Shown here piece after piece: positions 56,689-64,000 of a stretch of DNA of 64,000 nt. The position numbers and the translations under genes are program-made. The notes under the pieces are model-generated. The model made no database searches and was not told the DNA's origin. It saw only the letters and a list, made by a program, of their open reading frames with translations. Every line of letters begins with the position of its first letter. Positions within the stretch are counted from its first letter, which is position 1. Origin of the DNA: Kitasatospora sp. MAP5-34 (GTDB taxonomy: Bacteria; Actinomycetota; Actinomycetes; Streptomycetales; Streptomycetaceae); the NCBI RefSeq assembly GCF_029894335.1, contig NZ_JARXZC010000013.1, positions 89,392 through 153,391 of the forward strand. Direction: 5' to 3'.

Positions 56689-57366
56689 TCAGCTGGGCCC
56701 GGCCTTGTAGCCGACGCCACGCACCGTCACCACGATCTCGGGACGCTCCGGGTCCTTCTCGATCTTGGAGCGGAGACGCTGGACGTGGACGTTGACCAGC
56801 CTGGTGTCAGCGGCGTGCCGGTATCCCCAGACCTGCTCCAGCAGCACCTCGCGGGTGAACACCTGCCAGGGCTTGCGGGCCAGGGCGACCAGCAGGTCGA
56901 ACTCCAGCGGGGTCAGCGCGATGCCACGGCCGTCCCGCTTGACCGAGTGGCCTGCCACGTCGATCACCAGATCGCCGATGGTCAGCTGTTCAGGTGTGGG
57001 CTCCTCTGCGCGGCGCAACCGGGCGCGAACCCGGGCCACCAGCTCCTTGGGCTTGAACGGCTTGACGACATAGTCGTCGGCGCCGGACTCCAATCCGACC
57101 ACGATGTCAACGGTGTCGGTCTTGGCGGTGAGCATCACGATCGGCACCCCCGACTCCGATCGGATCTGCCTACAGACATCGATGCCGTCACGGCCGGGCA
57201 GCATCAGATCGAGGAGAACCAGATCAGGCTTGGTCTCCCGGAACGCGGCTAGTGCCTTGTCCCCATCCGCGACGAAAAACGGTTCAAAACCTTCACCACG
57301 CAGCACAATGCCGAGCATCTCGGCCAGTGCGGTGTCGTCATCAACGACGAGGACGCGTCCCTTCAT
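56689..57366 (-). CDS. mtrA: Response regulator MtrA
   Basis: 225 residues, OmpR/PhoB type. The receiver has the phospho-acceptor D53 (LVLLDLMLPG) and the conserved K in VVKPFKPKEL. The winged-helix DNA-binding domain includes LLEQVWGY and VNVHVQRLRSKIE. MtrA controls cell-wall, division and osmotic-stress genes and is normally essential. It leads the mtrA–mtrB–lpqB operon; mtrB starts within a few bases of its stop. Confidence 0.97.
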   Translation of the reverse strand: MKGRVLVVDDDTALAEMLGIVLRGEGFEPFFVADGDKALAAFRETKPDLVLLDLMLPGRDGIDVCRQIRSESGVPIVMLTAKTDTVDIVVGLESGADDYVVKPFKPKELVARVRARLRRAEEPTPEQLTIGDLVIDVAGHSVKRDGRGIALTPLEFDLLVALARKPWQVFTREVLLEQVWGYRHAADTRLVNVHVQRLRSKIEKDPERPEIVVTVRGVGYKAGPS

Positions 57367-57626
57367 GGGTCCATCCTCTCATTACCGGATTGTGACCTGC
57401 CGCACAGTCGTGCCATTTCGTCCTGATGGGAGCCTCCGAGTCAGTCATACCGTCGCAAAGTTCGCAGCTCGCTCCAGTCGTCGGACCGATCTCCGAACGA
57501 TCTCCGGGCCGACGGGGATTCCGTGGGGCGGCGGCTCTGGGGTGCCTGGTCACACCATGGCACGATGGGCCGCACAGGGGCCGGGATCACTCGGATTCTC
57601 CCCGAAGCCCCGCACAAGGAGCAGTG

Positions 57627-58871
57627 ATGACCGACACCCCGGGCTGGACGTCGCCCGGCTCGCCCGAGCCATCCGACGAGGCCGCCGGACCGTCGGGACC
57701 ACCTTCGGCACCCGTGACCGCACCGCCCGCCGCCCCGCAGAGCTCTCCTCAGGACGCGCCTCAGGACACCCCGCCCCCGCACCAGGGCTGGGGCACCCCC
57801 GGCCCGTACGGCGGCGCGCCCTACGGCGGCGGACCGCACCCGGGCCAGCCGTACCCAGGCCCGGGCCGGCCCTTCCCGGGCTGGGGCGCGCCGCCCAGCC
57901 CGAAGCCCGGCGTCATACCGCTGCGCCCGCTCGGGGTGGGCGAGATCCTGGACGGCGCGATGTCCACCGTGCGCAAGCACTGGCGGACGGCGCTCGGCCT
58001 CTCCTTCGGCATCGCCGTGCTGGAACAGACCGTCACCGCGCTCGGCCAGCTGTGGTCGTACAACAGTCCGCACGACGTGCTGGCGCTCGTCGCCCGGTTC
58101 GCCACGTACCCCGTCGCCATCCTGCTGGGCATCGTCGCCACCGGCCTGCTGACCATCGTGGTCAGCAAGGCGGTCGTCGGTGAGAACGTCACCCTCGGCT
58201 CCGCCTGGGCCGCCGCCCGGCCACGGCTCGCGAAGCTGGCCGGGGTCACCCTGCTCACCGTGCTCGTCACCGTCGGGATCGTACTGCTGTCGGTGGCTCC
58301 GCTGGTCACGGTGCTGCTCATCGGCGGGCCCACCTTCTGGTCGGTCGCCCCGACCGTACTGCTGGCCCTGGCCGGCCTGGTGGTGGCCTGCTGGATCGGC
58401 ATCCAGCTGAGCTTCGCCGCTCCCGCGCTGATGCTGGAGAAGCAGGGCGTGATCGCCTCGCTGTCCCGGTCCCGGCGGCTGGTCAAAGGCTCCTGGTGGC
58501 GGGTCTTCGGCATCACCCTGCTCGGCCAGATCCTGATCGGCGTGGTAGCCGGGATCATCGCGGCACCGTTCGCGATCGTCGGCGTCGCGCTGACGGTGGG
58601 CAGCGCCACCAGCTCGACCCCGTTCGGCAGTACCGGCGGGGGTACGACTCCGCTGGTCATCCTGCTGACCTCGATCGGCGGCGTCCTCGGCGCCACCCTC
58701 ACCATCCCGGTGCTGGCCGGCATCAACGTGCTGCTCTACGTCGACCAGCGGATCCGGCGCGAGGCCCTCGACATCGAACTCGCCCGCGCCGCCGGGCTGC
58801 CCGAGAGCGCCACCGGGGTGGCCGGCCCCGGCCCGCTCATCCCGGGCCAGAGCGGGCCGCAGGGGATCTGA
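57627..58871 (+). CDS. Multi-pass membrane protein with Pro/Gly-rich N-terminus
   Basis: 414 residues. Residues 1–95 are Pro/Gly/Gln-rich and disordered. The rest has about six membrane helices interrupted by an amphipathic segment around LRPLGVGEILDGAMSTVRKHWR, a pattern of the membrane domain found in some glycerophosphodiester phosphodiesterases, but the catalytic domain is absent. AAGGAG lies six bases before the ATG. It is divergent from mtrA and leads the run DUF4129–DUF4350–MoxR–DUF58, so it may belong to the same membrane process. Confidence 0.75.
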   Translation: MTDTPGWTSPGSPEPSDEAAGPSGPPSAPVTAPPAAPQSSPQDAPQDTPPPHQGWGTPGPYGGAPYGGGPHPGQPYPGPGRPFPGWGAPPSPKPGVIPLRPLGVGEILDGAMSTVRKHWRTALGLSFGIAVLEQTVTALGQLWSYNSPHDVLALVARFATYPVAILLGIVATGLLTIVVSKAVVGENVTLGSAWAAARPRLAKLAGVTLLTVLVTVGIVLLSVAPLVTVLLIGGPTFWSVAPTVLLALAGLVVACWIGIQLSFAAPALMLEKQGVIASLSRSRRLVKGSWWRVFGITLLGQILIGVVAGIIAAPFAIVGVALTVGSATSSTPFGSTGGGTTPLVILLTSIGGVLGATLTIPVLAGINVLLYVDQRIRREALDIELARAAGLPESATGVAGPGPLIPGQSGPQGI

Positions 58872-58876
58872 CGCGG

Positions 58877-59548
58877 ATGTCGAACTGGGGGGAAGGGGCA
58901 CCGCCGGCCGGCGGTGCCCCGGTCACCGTTCCTCGTGACGCGGCGCACGACGCCGCCCGCCAGGAACTGCTCAACCCGGCCTACCACCGGCACGACCCGA
59001 GCCTGACGCAGCGCGTCATGGACTGGCTCGGCGAGCAGCTCGACCACGCCCTCGCCCAGGTCGGGTCGACCGCCCACGGCGGCGCCGCCGGGCTGCTGCT
59101 CTTCCTGCTGGTGGCGGTGGCGATCGGCGCCGCCCTGTGGTGGCGGCTCGGCGCACCCCGCCGGGAGGCCCGCAGCACCGCCTCGCTGTTCGAGACGGCC
59201 GGACCGCGCACCGCCGCCCAGCACCGCACCGCAGCGGCGGCCCACGCGGCCGCCGCCGAGTGGGGCGAAGCCGTACGGGAGCAGATGCGCGCCCTGGTCC
59301 GGGCCCTGGAGGAGCGCACGCTGCTGGACTCCCGCCCCGGGCGCACCGCCGACGAGGCCGCCGCCGAAGCCGGCCGCGCCCTGCCGGCCCACTCTGCGGC
59401 GCTCGGCACGGCCGCCCGTACCTTCGACGACATCGCGTTCGGCGAACGGACCGCCGACCAGGCCGCGTACCGGTCCCTGGTCGAGCTGGACCAGGCCCTC
59501 GAGGCGACGAAGCCCGTCCTCACCCCGGCCGCCGGAGGTGCCGCATGA
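58877..59548 (+). CDS. DUF4129 domain membrane protein
   Basis: 223 residues. A soluble N-terminal part with an amphipathic region (QRVMDWLGEQLDHAL) precedes one membrane helix (GLLLFLLVAVAIGAALWW), followed by a cytosolic helical DUF4129 domain (about 125–215, EWGEAVREQMRALVRALEERTLL...TADEAAAEAG). This domain in other bacteria sits at the end of transglutaminase-like membrane proteins in MoxR gene clusters. It overlaps the next gene by four bases (ATGA), a sign of translational coupling. Confidence 0.82.
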   Translation: MSNWGEGAPPAGGAPVTVPRDAAHDAARQELLNPAYHRHDPSLTQRVMDWLGEQLDHALAQVGSTAHGGAAGLLLFLLVAVAIGAALWWRLGAPRREARSTASLFETAGPRTAAQHRTAAAAHAAAAEWGEAVREQMRALVRALEERTLLDSRPGRTADEAAAEAGRALPAHSAALGTAARTFDDIAFGERTADQAAYRSLVELDQALEATKPVLTPAAGGAA

Positions 59549-60756
59549 CCACCGAGGCCCCTGAAGCCCCCACCACCGGCATCTCCCCGGACGGCCGCCG
59601 GCTCTGGCGCCGCTCCCGCTGGTACCTGGTCGCCACCGGCCTGCTGCTGCTCGCCGGTCTGCTGCTCAGCGCGCTGAGCAGCCACCCGCAGTACCCCCCG
59701 CTGGACCCGCGCTCGACCGACCCCGAAGGCACCCAGGCCGCCGTCCACCTGCTGGACCAGCGCGGCGTGACCACCCGCACCGTCTCCGGCGAGGACGACC
59801 TGGCCGCCGCGCTGGCCGCACCCGGCACCACCGTCGTCCTCCCCGAACCTGACCTGCTGACCGACGGACAGCTGAACCGGCTCGCCACACTTCAGCGCGG
59901 CGGCGACAGCCGCCTCGTGCTGATCTCCCCCCAGACCACCGCGCTCAACGCCCTCGCCCCCGGCATCTCGGTCGCGACCGGGCCCGGCGGCCTGCCCTCG
60001 AGCGCCGGCTCGACCAGCCTGCCCGCCGACTGCGCGCTCCCCGAGGCCGTCCGGGCGGGCAGCGCGGAACTCGGCGGGCTGTTCTACCGGCCCGGCCAGG
60101 ACGACGTGGCCTGCTACCCCGGCCAGGACGGCTCGCCGCTGGTCCGGCACACCGACCCGGGCTCGCGCGAGCTGGTCGTCCTCGGCTCCGGCAGGCTGCT
60201 GACCAACGAGCGGCTCGCGCACGACGGCAACGCCTCGCTCGCCCTCGGCCTGCTCGGCTCACGGCCGCACCTGGTCTGGTACCTGCCCGACTACACCGCC
60301 GCACCGCCCGTCACCCAGCAGAAGACCCTCACCGACTACCTCCCGAAGGGCTGGTCCTGGGCCACCCTTCAGCTGGCCGTCGCCGCCCTGCTCGCGGCCT
60401 GCTGGCGCGGGCGCCGGCTCGGCCCGGTGGTCGGCGAGGACCTCCCCGTGGTGGTCCGAGCCGCCGAGACCACCGAGGGCCGGGCCCGGCTGTACCAGCG
60501 CGCCAAGGCCCGGGGGCGCGCGGCGGACACCCTGCGCCGCGCGGTGCAGCACCGCCTCGCCGCCGCACTCGGCGTACTGCTCACCACCCGCGAACCCGAG
60601 CCCACCGCGCTCTGCGCCGCCGTCGCCGACCGGCTGGCGTGCCCGGCCGCCGACGTCCGGTCGCTGCTGTACGGCGCCCCGCCCACCGACGACGCCGCAC
60701 TGCTGCGGCTCACCGACGACCTCGATGCCCTGGAAAGGCAGGTACGACAGCCGTGA
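59545..60756 (+). CDS. DUF4350 domain membrane protein
   Basis: 403 residues. A membrane helix near residues 25–45 (YLVATGLLLLAGLLLSAL), an exported GATase-like DUF4350 domain (about 60–250), a second helix (LQLAVAALLAACW) near 285 and a cytosolic helical tail. This is the standard partner of DUF4129, MoxR and DUF58 genes. The biochemical role is unknown. Both its ends overlap neighbouring genes (ATGA at the start, GTGA at the end), so the four genes are translated as a coupled set. Confidence 0.82.
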   Translation: MTTEAPEAPTTGISPDGRRLWRRSRWYLVATGLLLLAGLLLSALSSHPQYPPLDPRSTDPEGTQAAVHLLDQRGVTTRTVSGEDDLAAALAAPGTTVVLPEPDLLTDGQLNRLATLQRGGDSRLVLISPQTTALNALAPGISVATGPGGLPSSAGSTSLPADCALPEAVRAGSAELGGLFYRPGQDDVACYPGQDGSPLVRHTDPGSRELVVLGSGRLLTNERLAHDGNASLALGLLGSRPHLVWYLPDYTAAPPVTQQKTLTDYLPKGWSWATLQLAVAALLAACWRGRRLGPVVGEDLPVVVRAAETTEGRARLYQRAKARGRAADTLRRAVQHRLAAALGVLLTTREPEPTALCAAVADRLACPAADVRSLLYGAPPTDDAALLRLTDDLDALERQVRQP

Positions 60757-61763
60757 CCGAGCAGGCCCCCATCTCCCTGACGGAGGCTCCTACGGACTCC
60801 CGGGAGACTCCTCCCGGCGGTCCCCGGGCAGCCCTGACCGCCCTGCGCACCGAGATAGCCAAGGCCGTGGTGGGCCAGGACTCCGCCGTCACCGGCCTGG
60901 TCGTCGCGCTGCTCTGCGGCGGTCACGTACTGCTCGAGGGCGTCCCTGGTGTCGCGAAGACCCTGCTGGTCCGGACCCTGTCCACCGCCCTCGCCCTCGA
61001 CACCAAGCGCATCCAGTTCACCCCCGACCTGATGCCCGGCGACGTCACCGGTTCGCTGGTCTACGACGCGCGCACCGCCGAGTTCTCCTTCCAGCCCGGC
61101 CCGGTCTTCACCAACCTGCTGCTCGCGGACGAGATCAACCGCACCCCTCCCAAGACCCAGGCCTCGCTGCTGGAGGCGATGGAGGAGCACCAGGTCACCG
61201 TGGACGGCGAGCCGCGCCCGCTGCCCGTACCGTTCCTGGTCGCGGCCACCCAGAACCCGGTCGAGTACGAGGGCACCTACCCCCTCCCCGAGGCCCAGCT
61301 CGACCGCTTCCTGCTCAAGCTGGTGCTGCCGCTGCCCTCCCGCGACCAGGAGTTCCAGGTCCTCAGCCGGCACGCCGCCGGCTTCGACCCGCGCAACCTG
61401 GCCGCCGCCGGCGTCCGCCCGGTGGCGGGCCCGGCCGACATCACGGCCGCCCGGGCCGAGATCGCCGAACTGACCGTCTCGCCCGAGATCCTGGCGTACA
61501 TCGTCGACCTCTGCCGGGCCACCCGGCACTCCCCCTCGCTGTCCATCGGCGTCTCGCCGCGCGGCGCGACCGCCCTGCTGAACACCTCCCGGGCGTGGGC
61601 CTGGCTGGCCGGCCGCGACTACGTCACCCCCGACGACGTCAAGGCCCTCGCCCTGCCGACGCTGCGCCACCGGATCCAGCTGCGTGCCGAGGCCGAGATG
61701 GAGGGCGTCACCGCGGACTCGGTGATCCAGGCCGTCCTGGCCCAGACGCCCGCCCCGCGCTGA
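60753..61763 (+). CDS. MoxR family AAA ATPase
   Basis: 336 residues. The AAA domain has a Walker A variant EGVPGVAKTLL (VAK in place of the more usual GTGK), Walker B LLLADEINRTPPKTQ, sensor ATQNPVEYEGTYPLPEAQLDRF and the C-terminal helical lid. MoxR ATPases act as chaperones that help assemble or activate partner complexes, typically with von Willebrand-type proteins such as the DUF58 product encoded next. The start is GTG, overlapping the DUF4350 stop. Confidence 0.93.
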   Translation: MTEQAPISLTEAPTDSRETPPGGPRAALTALRTEIAKAVVGQDSAVTGLVVALLCGGHVLLEGVPGVAKTLLVRTLSTALALDTKRIQFTPDLMPGDVTGSLVYDARTAEFSFQPGPVFTNLLLADEINRTPPKTQASLLEAMEEHQVTVDGEPRPLPVPFLVAATQNPVEYEGTYPLPEAQLDRFLLKLVLPLPSRDQEFQVLSRHAAGFDPRNLAAAGVRPVAGPADITAARAEIAELTVSPEILAYIVDLCRATRHSPSLSIGVSPRGATALLNTSRAWAWLAGRDYVTPDDVKALALPTLRHRIQLRAEAEMEGVTADSVIQAVLAQTPAPR

Positions 61764-61783
61764 AACCCTCTTAGGAGCACCAG

Positions 61784-63094
61784 ATGGCCCTGACCGGCCG
61801 AACCGCCCTCCTCGCCGCGCTCGGCGCGCTGGTCGTGGGTTTCCTGCTGCCCTCCTGGGCCGGGATCGGCGCGGTCACCCTCACCGTCCTGCTCGGCGTC
61901 CTCGTCGACCTGGCGTTCGCCGCTCCGGTCCGTACCCTGCGGTTCGTCCGGAGCGGCGACACCTCCGTCCGGCTCGGTGAGCCCGCCACCGTCGAGCTCA
62001 CCGTCACCAACCCGGCCCGCCGCCCGCTCCGAGCCCTGATCCGGGACGCCTGGCCCCCGTCCGCCTGGCGCCCCGGCAGCGCGATCGCGGGCTCCCGGCA
62101 CACCATCACCGTTCCGGCCGGGGAGCGCCGCCGGATCACCAGCCTGCTCGCCCCGACCCGGCGCGGCGACCACCACGCGTACCGGGTGACGGTCCGTTCG
62201 CTGGGCCCACTGGGCCTGGCGGGCCGTCAGGGCTCACACCACGTCCCCTGGACGGTACGGGCACTGCCACCCTTCCCGAGCCGCAAGCACCTTCCCTCCC
62301 GCCTGGCCCGGCTGCGCGAACTCGACGGCCGCACCTCGGTCCTGACGCGTGGCCAGGGCACCGAGTTCGACTCCCTGCGCGAGTACCTCCCCGGCGACGA
62401 CGTCCGCTCCATCGACTGGCGGGCCAGCGCCCGCCGCAACACTGTCGCCGTCCGCACCTGGCGGCCCGAGCGGGACCGGCACATCCTGATCGTCCTGGAC
62501 ACCGGCCGCACCTCGGCCGGCCGCGTCGGCGACGCACCACGGCTGGACGCCGCCCTGGACGCCGCCCTGCTGCTGACCGCCCTGGCCACCAAGGCCGGCG
62601 ACCGCGTCGACCTGCTCGCACACGACCTCCGCAAGCGCGGCAGCGTCATCGGCCGATCCCCCTCCGAGATCCTGCCGGCCTTCACCAACGCCATGGCCAC
62701 CCTGCAGCCCGCACTGCTCGAGACCGACATGCGCGCGCTCACCTCGACCGTGCTGCGGATGGCCCCGCACCGCTCACTCATCGTGCTGCTCACCGGCCTG
62801 GACGCCCGCCCGGTGGAGGAGGGCCTGCTGCCCCACCTGCCGCTGCTCACCAAGCGCCACGAAGTCGTCCTCGCCTCGGTCGCCGACCCGCGCCTGGACG
62901 AACTCGCCGCCGCACGCGGCACCGTCAAGGACGTCTACGGCGCCGCAGCGGCCGAACAGACCCGGGCCGACCGCCGCCGCACCGCCGAACGCCTCACCCG
63001 CCACGGCGTCACCGTCCTCGACGCCCCACCCGCCGCCCTCCCCCCGGCCCTCGCCGACAGCTACCTCGCCCTCAAGGCGGCAGGCCGGCTCTGA
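61784..63094 (+). CDS. DUF58 domain membrane protein
   Basis: 436 residues. Two membrane helices at the N-terminus (about 8–45) are followed by a beta-rich domain and the DUF58 segment with GQGTEFDSLREYLPGDDVRSIDW. A vWA-like fold then begins at ILIVLDTGRTSAG, a degenerate metal-site (MIDAS) motif. DUF58 proteins are the usual clients of MoxR ATPases. TTAGGAG lies six bases before the ATG. It closes the operon and is followed by a long terminator. Confidence 0.9.
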   Translation: MALTGRTALLAALGALVVGFLLPSWAGIGAVTLTVLLGVLVDLAFAAPVRTLRFVRSGDTSVRLGEPATVELTVTNPARRPLRALIRDAWPPSAWRPGSAIAGSRHTITVPAGERRRITSLLAPTRRGDHHAYRVTVRSLGPLGLAGRQGSHHVPWTVRALPPFPSRKHLPSRLARLRELDGRTSVLTRGQGTEFDSLREYLPGDDVRSIDWRASARRNTVAVRTWRPERDRHILIVLDTGRTSAGRVGDAPRLDAALDAALLLTALATKAGDRVDLLAHDLRKRGSVIGRSPSEILPAFTNAMATLQPALLETDMRALTSTVLRMAPHRSLIVLLTGLDARPVEEGLLPHLPLLTKRHEVVLASVADPRLDELAAARGTVKDVYGAAAAEQTRADRRRTAERLTRHGVTVLDAPPAALPPALADSYLALKAAGRL

Positions 63095-63112
63095 CCCCGC
63101 CCATGCTCCGGA

Positions 63113-63156
63113 CGTGTTGATGGCCCCTTCCGAACTCGGAAGGGGCCATCAACACG
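63113..63156. terminator. Bidirectional terminator DUF58 / IS630 gene
   Basis: CGTGTTGATGGCCCCTTCCG and its perfect complement form a stem of about 20 bp with a very short loop, 18 bases after the DUF58 stop and followed by TTTA. It also lies 28 bases beyond the stop of the convergent transposase gene. Confidence 0.92.
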
Positions 63157-63183
63157 TTTAGCTACACAGTCAACGACAGCGGT

Positions 63184-63846
63184 TCAGCGCCCCGGCTTGA
63201 TCCAGACGTGAGCGGACGAGACAGTCCCGTCCTCCTCGCCGGTGCCCTCCTCGGGCTGCGTGGGAGCCGCCTGCCAGGCCGTGATGCCTGCGGTCAGGGC
63301 GGCGGCGGACGACTTGTCGCCGTGGAATCCCTCCCGGGCCGCCTGGTACGCGAACCACCGCTCGACGTGGGCGAGCCACGCCTCCTCGGTGGGCGCGAAG
63401 TGCATGGTGAAGCGCGGGTGCGCGTTCAGCCAGTTCTTCACGGTCGGCGACTTGTGGGTGAAGTAGTTGTCGCAGATGAGGTGGACCTCGCCGACCTCGG
63501 GCAGTTGCTTCTCCAACTCGGTGAGGAAGCGACGGAACTCCACACCCCGCCGACGCCGGTGCAACGTCCCCTGCACCTTCCCGGTCGTACTGCCGAGAGT
63601 CGTCAGCAACGACGTCACGGCAGCGGGGAGCGGCTCCGCACGCAGCGTCGTGAGCGCGTCCCGGAGCTTGGGCCGCAGCACGGTCTCGGCATCGACGTGC
63701 AGCGCGAGGACACGCTCCGGCGGTGCGAGATAGATCCCGGCGACCTCGTGCGACGTCTCCATCGCGAACGGGTCGGTGGACAGGCTGAACGGCTCGATGT
63801 GCGGCTGGGGTTCGGGGCTGGCCTTCTTGGGACCTGGTCTTGCCAT
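63184..63846 (-). CDS. IS630-type transposase, short (probably degenerate or domesticated)
   Basis: 220 residues, against roughly 340–360 for a full IS630 transposase. The N-terminal HTH is missing. The DDE domain remains in part: the first Asp region is ALHVDAE, the second Asp in HLICDNYFTHKSP, and the Glu in TEEAWLAHVERWF. The segment between the first Asp and SLLTTLGSTTGKVQG appears shortened. No terminal inverted repeats or TA duplication are visible at its borders. It lies 25 bases behind the rRNA operon terminator. Confidence 0.7.
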   Translation of the reverse strand: MARPGPKKASPEPQPHIEPFSLSTDPFAMETSHEVAGIYLAPPERVLALHVDAETVLRPKLRDALTTLRAEPLPAAVTSLLTTLGSTTGKVQGTLHRRRRGVEFRRFLTELEKQLPEVGEVHLICDNYFTHKSPTVKNWLNAHPRFTMHFAPTEEAWLAHVERWFAYQAAREGFHGDKSSAAALTAGITAWQAAPTQPEEGTGEEDGTVSSAHVWIKPGR

Positions 63847-63870
63847 ATCAGGAATCCTATCCGGAAATGC

Positions 63871-63906
63871 AGAGAGCCCCCATCCGTTCCCGGATGGGGG
63901 CTCTCT
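63871..63906 (-). terminator. rRNA operon terminator
   Basis: AGAGAGCCCCCATCCG and its perfect complement around TTCC (16-bp stem), about 12 bases after the 5S 3' end. Confidence 0.92.
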
Positions 63907-63917
63907 GTGAATGATTG

Positions 63918-64000
63918 TTCGGCGGCGTCCTACTCTCCCACAGGGTCCCCCCTGCAGTACCATCGGCGCTACGAGGCTTAGCTTCCGGGTTCGGAATGTA
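63918..64000 (-). rRNA. 5S ribosomal RNA (5' part outside window)
   Basis: Read on the minus strand from the right edge: CATTCCGAACCCGGAAGCTAA, then GCCGATGGTACTGC and GGGAGAGTAGGACGCCGCC, the hallmark 3' two-thirds of actinobacterial 5S rRNA. The operon therefore lies to the right and is transcribed leftwards. Confidence 0.96.

Noticed and set aside
63157..63870. Complete IS630 element with terminal inverted repeats
   Set aside because: The sequences next to the nearest TA dinucleotides on both sides are not complementary.
63847..63963. N-terminal extension of the transposase frame to 63963
   Set aside because: It would be translated from the rRNA terminator and the 5S gene; ATG 63846 is the first plausible start.

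Overview
The window is very GC-rich chromosomal DNA of a filamentous actinomycete of the Streptomyces/Kitasatospora type. Evidence for this: the gene set and order (murA–hup–malic enzyme–HelD helicase–tmRNA/smpB–ftsEX–prfB–Ser/Thr kinases–NAD-glutamate dehydrogenase–secA–hpf–lpqB/mtrB/mtrA) follow the conserved core of streptomycetes. Start codons are often GTG, many genes end in long perfect hairpins, and the tmRNA carries an actinobacterial-type tag (ANTKRDSFALAA). The species cannot be fixed from the window alone.

Layout. 1–4.6 kb: 3' part of a polysaccharide-deacetylase-like lipoprotein; an MFS transporter; a Gdx/SugE-type exporter preceded by a clear guanidine-III riboswitch; a previously unlisted polycysteine micro-ORF directly upstream of tRNA-Cys(GCA); and a frameshifted SAM methyltransferase. 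4.6–8 kb: an orphan type VII secretion substrate cluster (mycosin protease, WXG100-like protein, PPE/WXG-like protein with a Gly/Pro tail). 8.2–12.7 kb: a three-subunit molybdenum hydroxylase (xanthine/CO dehydrogenase family) operon whose 2Fe-2S subunit carries a Tyr-rich repetitive tail. 13.1–17.9 kb: GH20 hexosaminidase, DUF3039, YqgE, MurA, HU. 18.5–28.9 kb: malic enzyme, HelD-type helicase, tmRNA, smpB, S41 protease, ftsX/ftsE, a small zinc-ribbon membrane protein and release factor 2. 29–42 kb: two Ser/Thr kinases divergent from an FHA/FtsK-like ATPase, then the giant NAD-glutamate dehydrogenase and a delta-1-pyrroline-5-carboxylate dehydrogenase. 42–52.7 kb: HAD hydrolase, DUF6912-like protein, patatin, Rv3235-like protein, SecA, a YcaQ-type DNA glycosylase, an orphan LuxR response regulator, long HPF and a ComF-like phosphoribosyltransferase. 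52.6–63.1 kb: the mtrA–mtrB–lpqB operon, and divergently a membrane protein followed by a DUF4129–DUF4350–MoxR–DUF58 operon. 63.1–64 kb: a short IS630-type transposase gene lying immediately behind the terminator of an rRNA operon, whose 5S gene runs off the right edge.

How the parts work together. tmRNA and SmpB form the ribosome rescue pair; HPF hibernates ribosomes; RF2 terminates translation. FtsE/FtsX, MurA and MtrAB/LpqB belong to cell-wall growth and division control. Pyrroline-5-carboxylate dehydrogenase makes glutamate, and the neighbouring glutamate dehydrogenase can turn it into 2-oxoglutarate. Guanidinium sensing (riboswitch) is coupled in cis to its exporter. The polycysteine micro-ORF in front of tRNA-Cys suggests, by inference, a cysteine-responsive leader controlling the tRNA that reads it. 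This is the most likely undescribed system in the window. Three related inverted-repeat elements sit between convergent gene pairs and probably act as bidirectional terminators.
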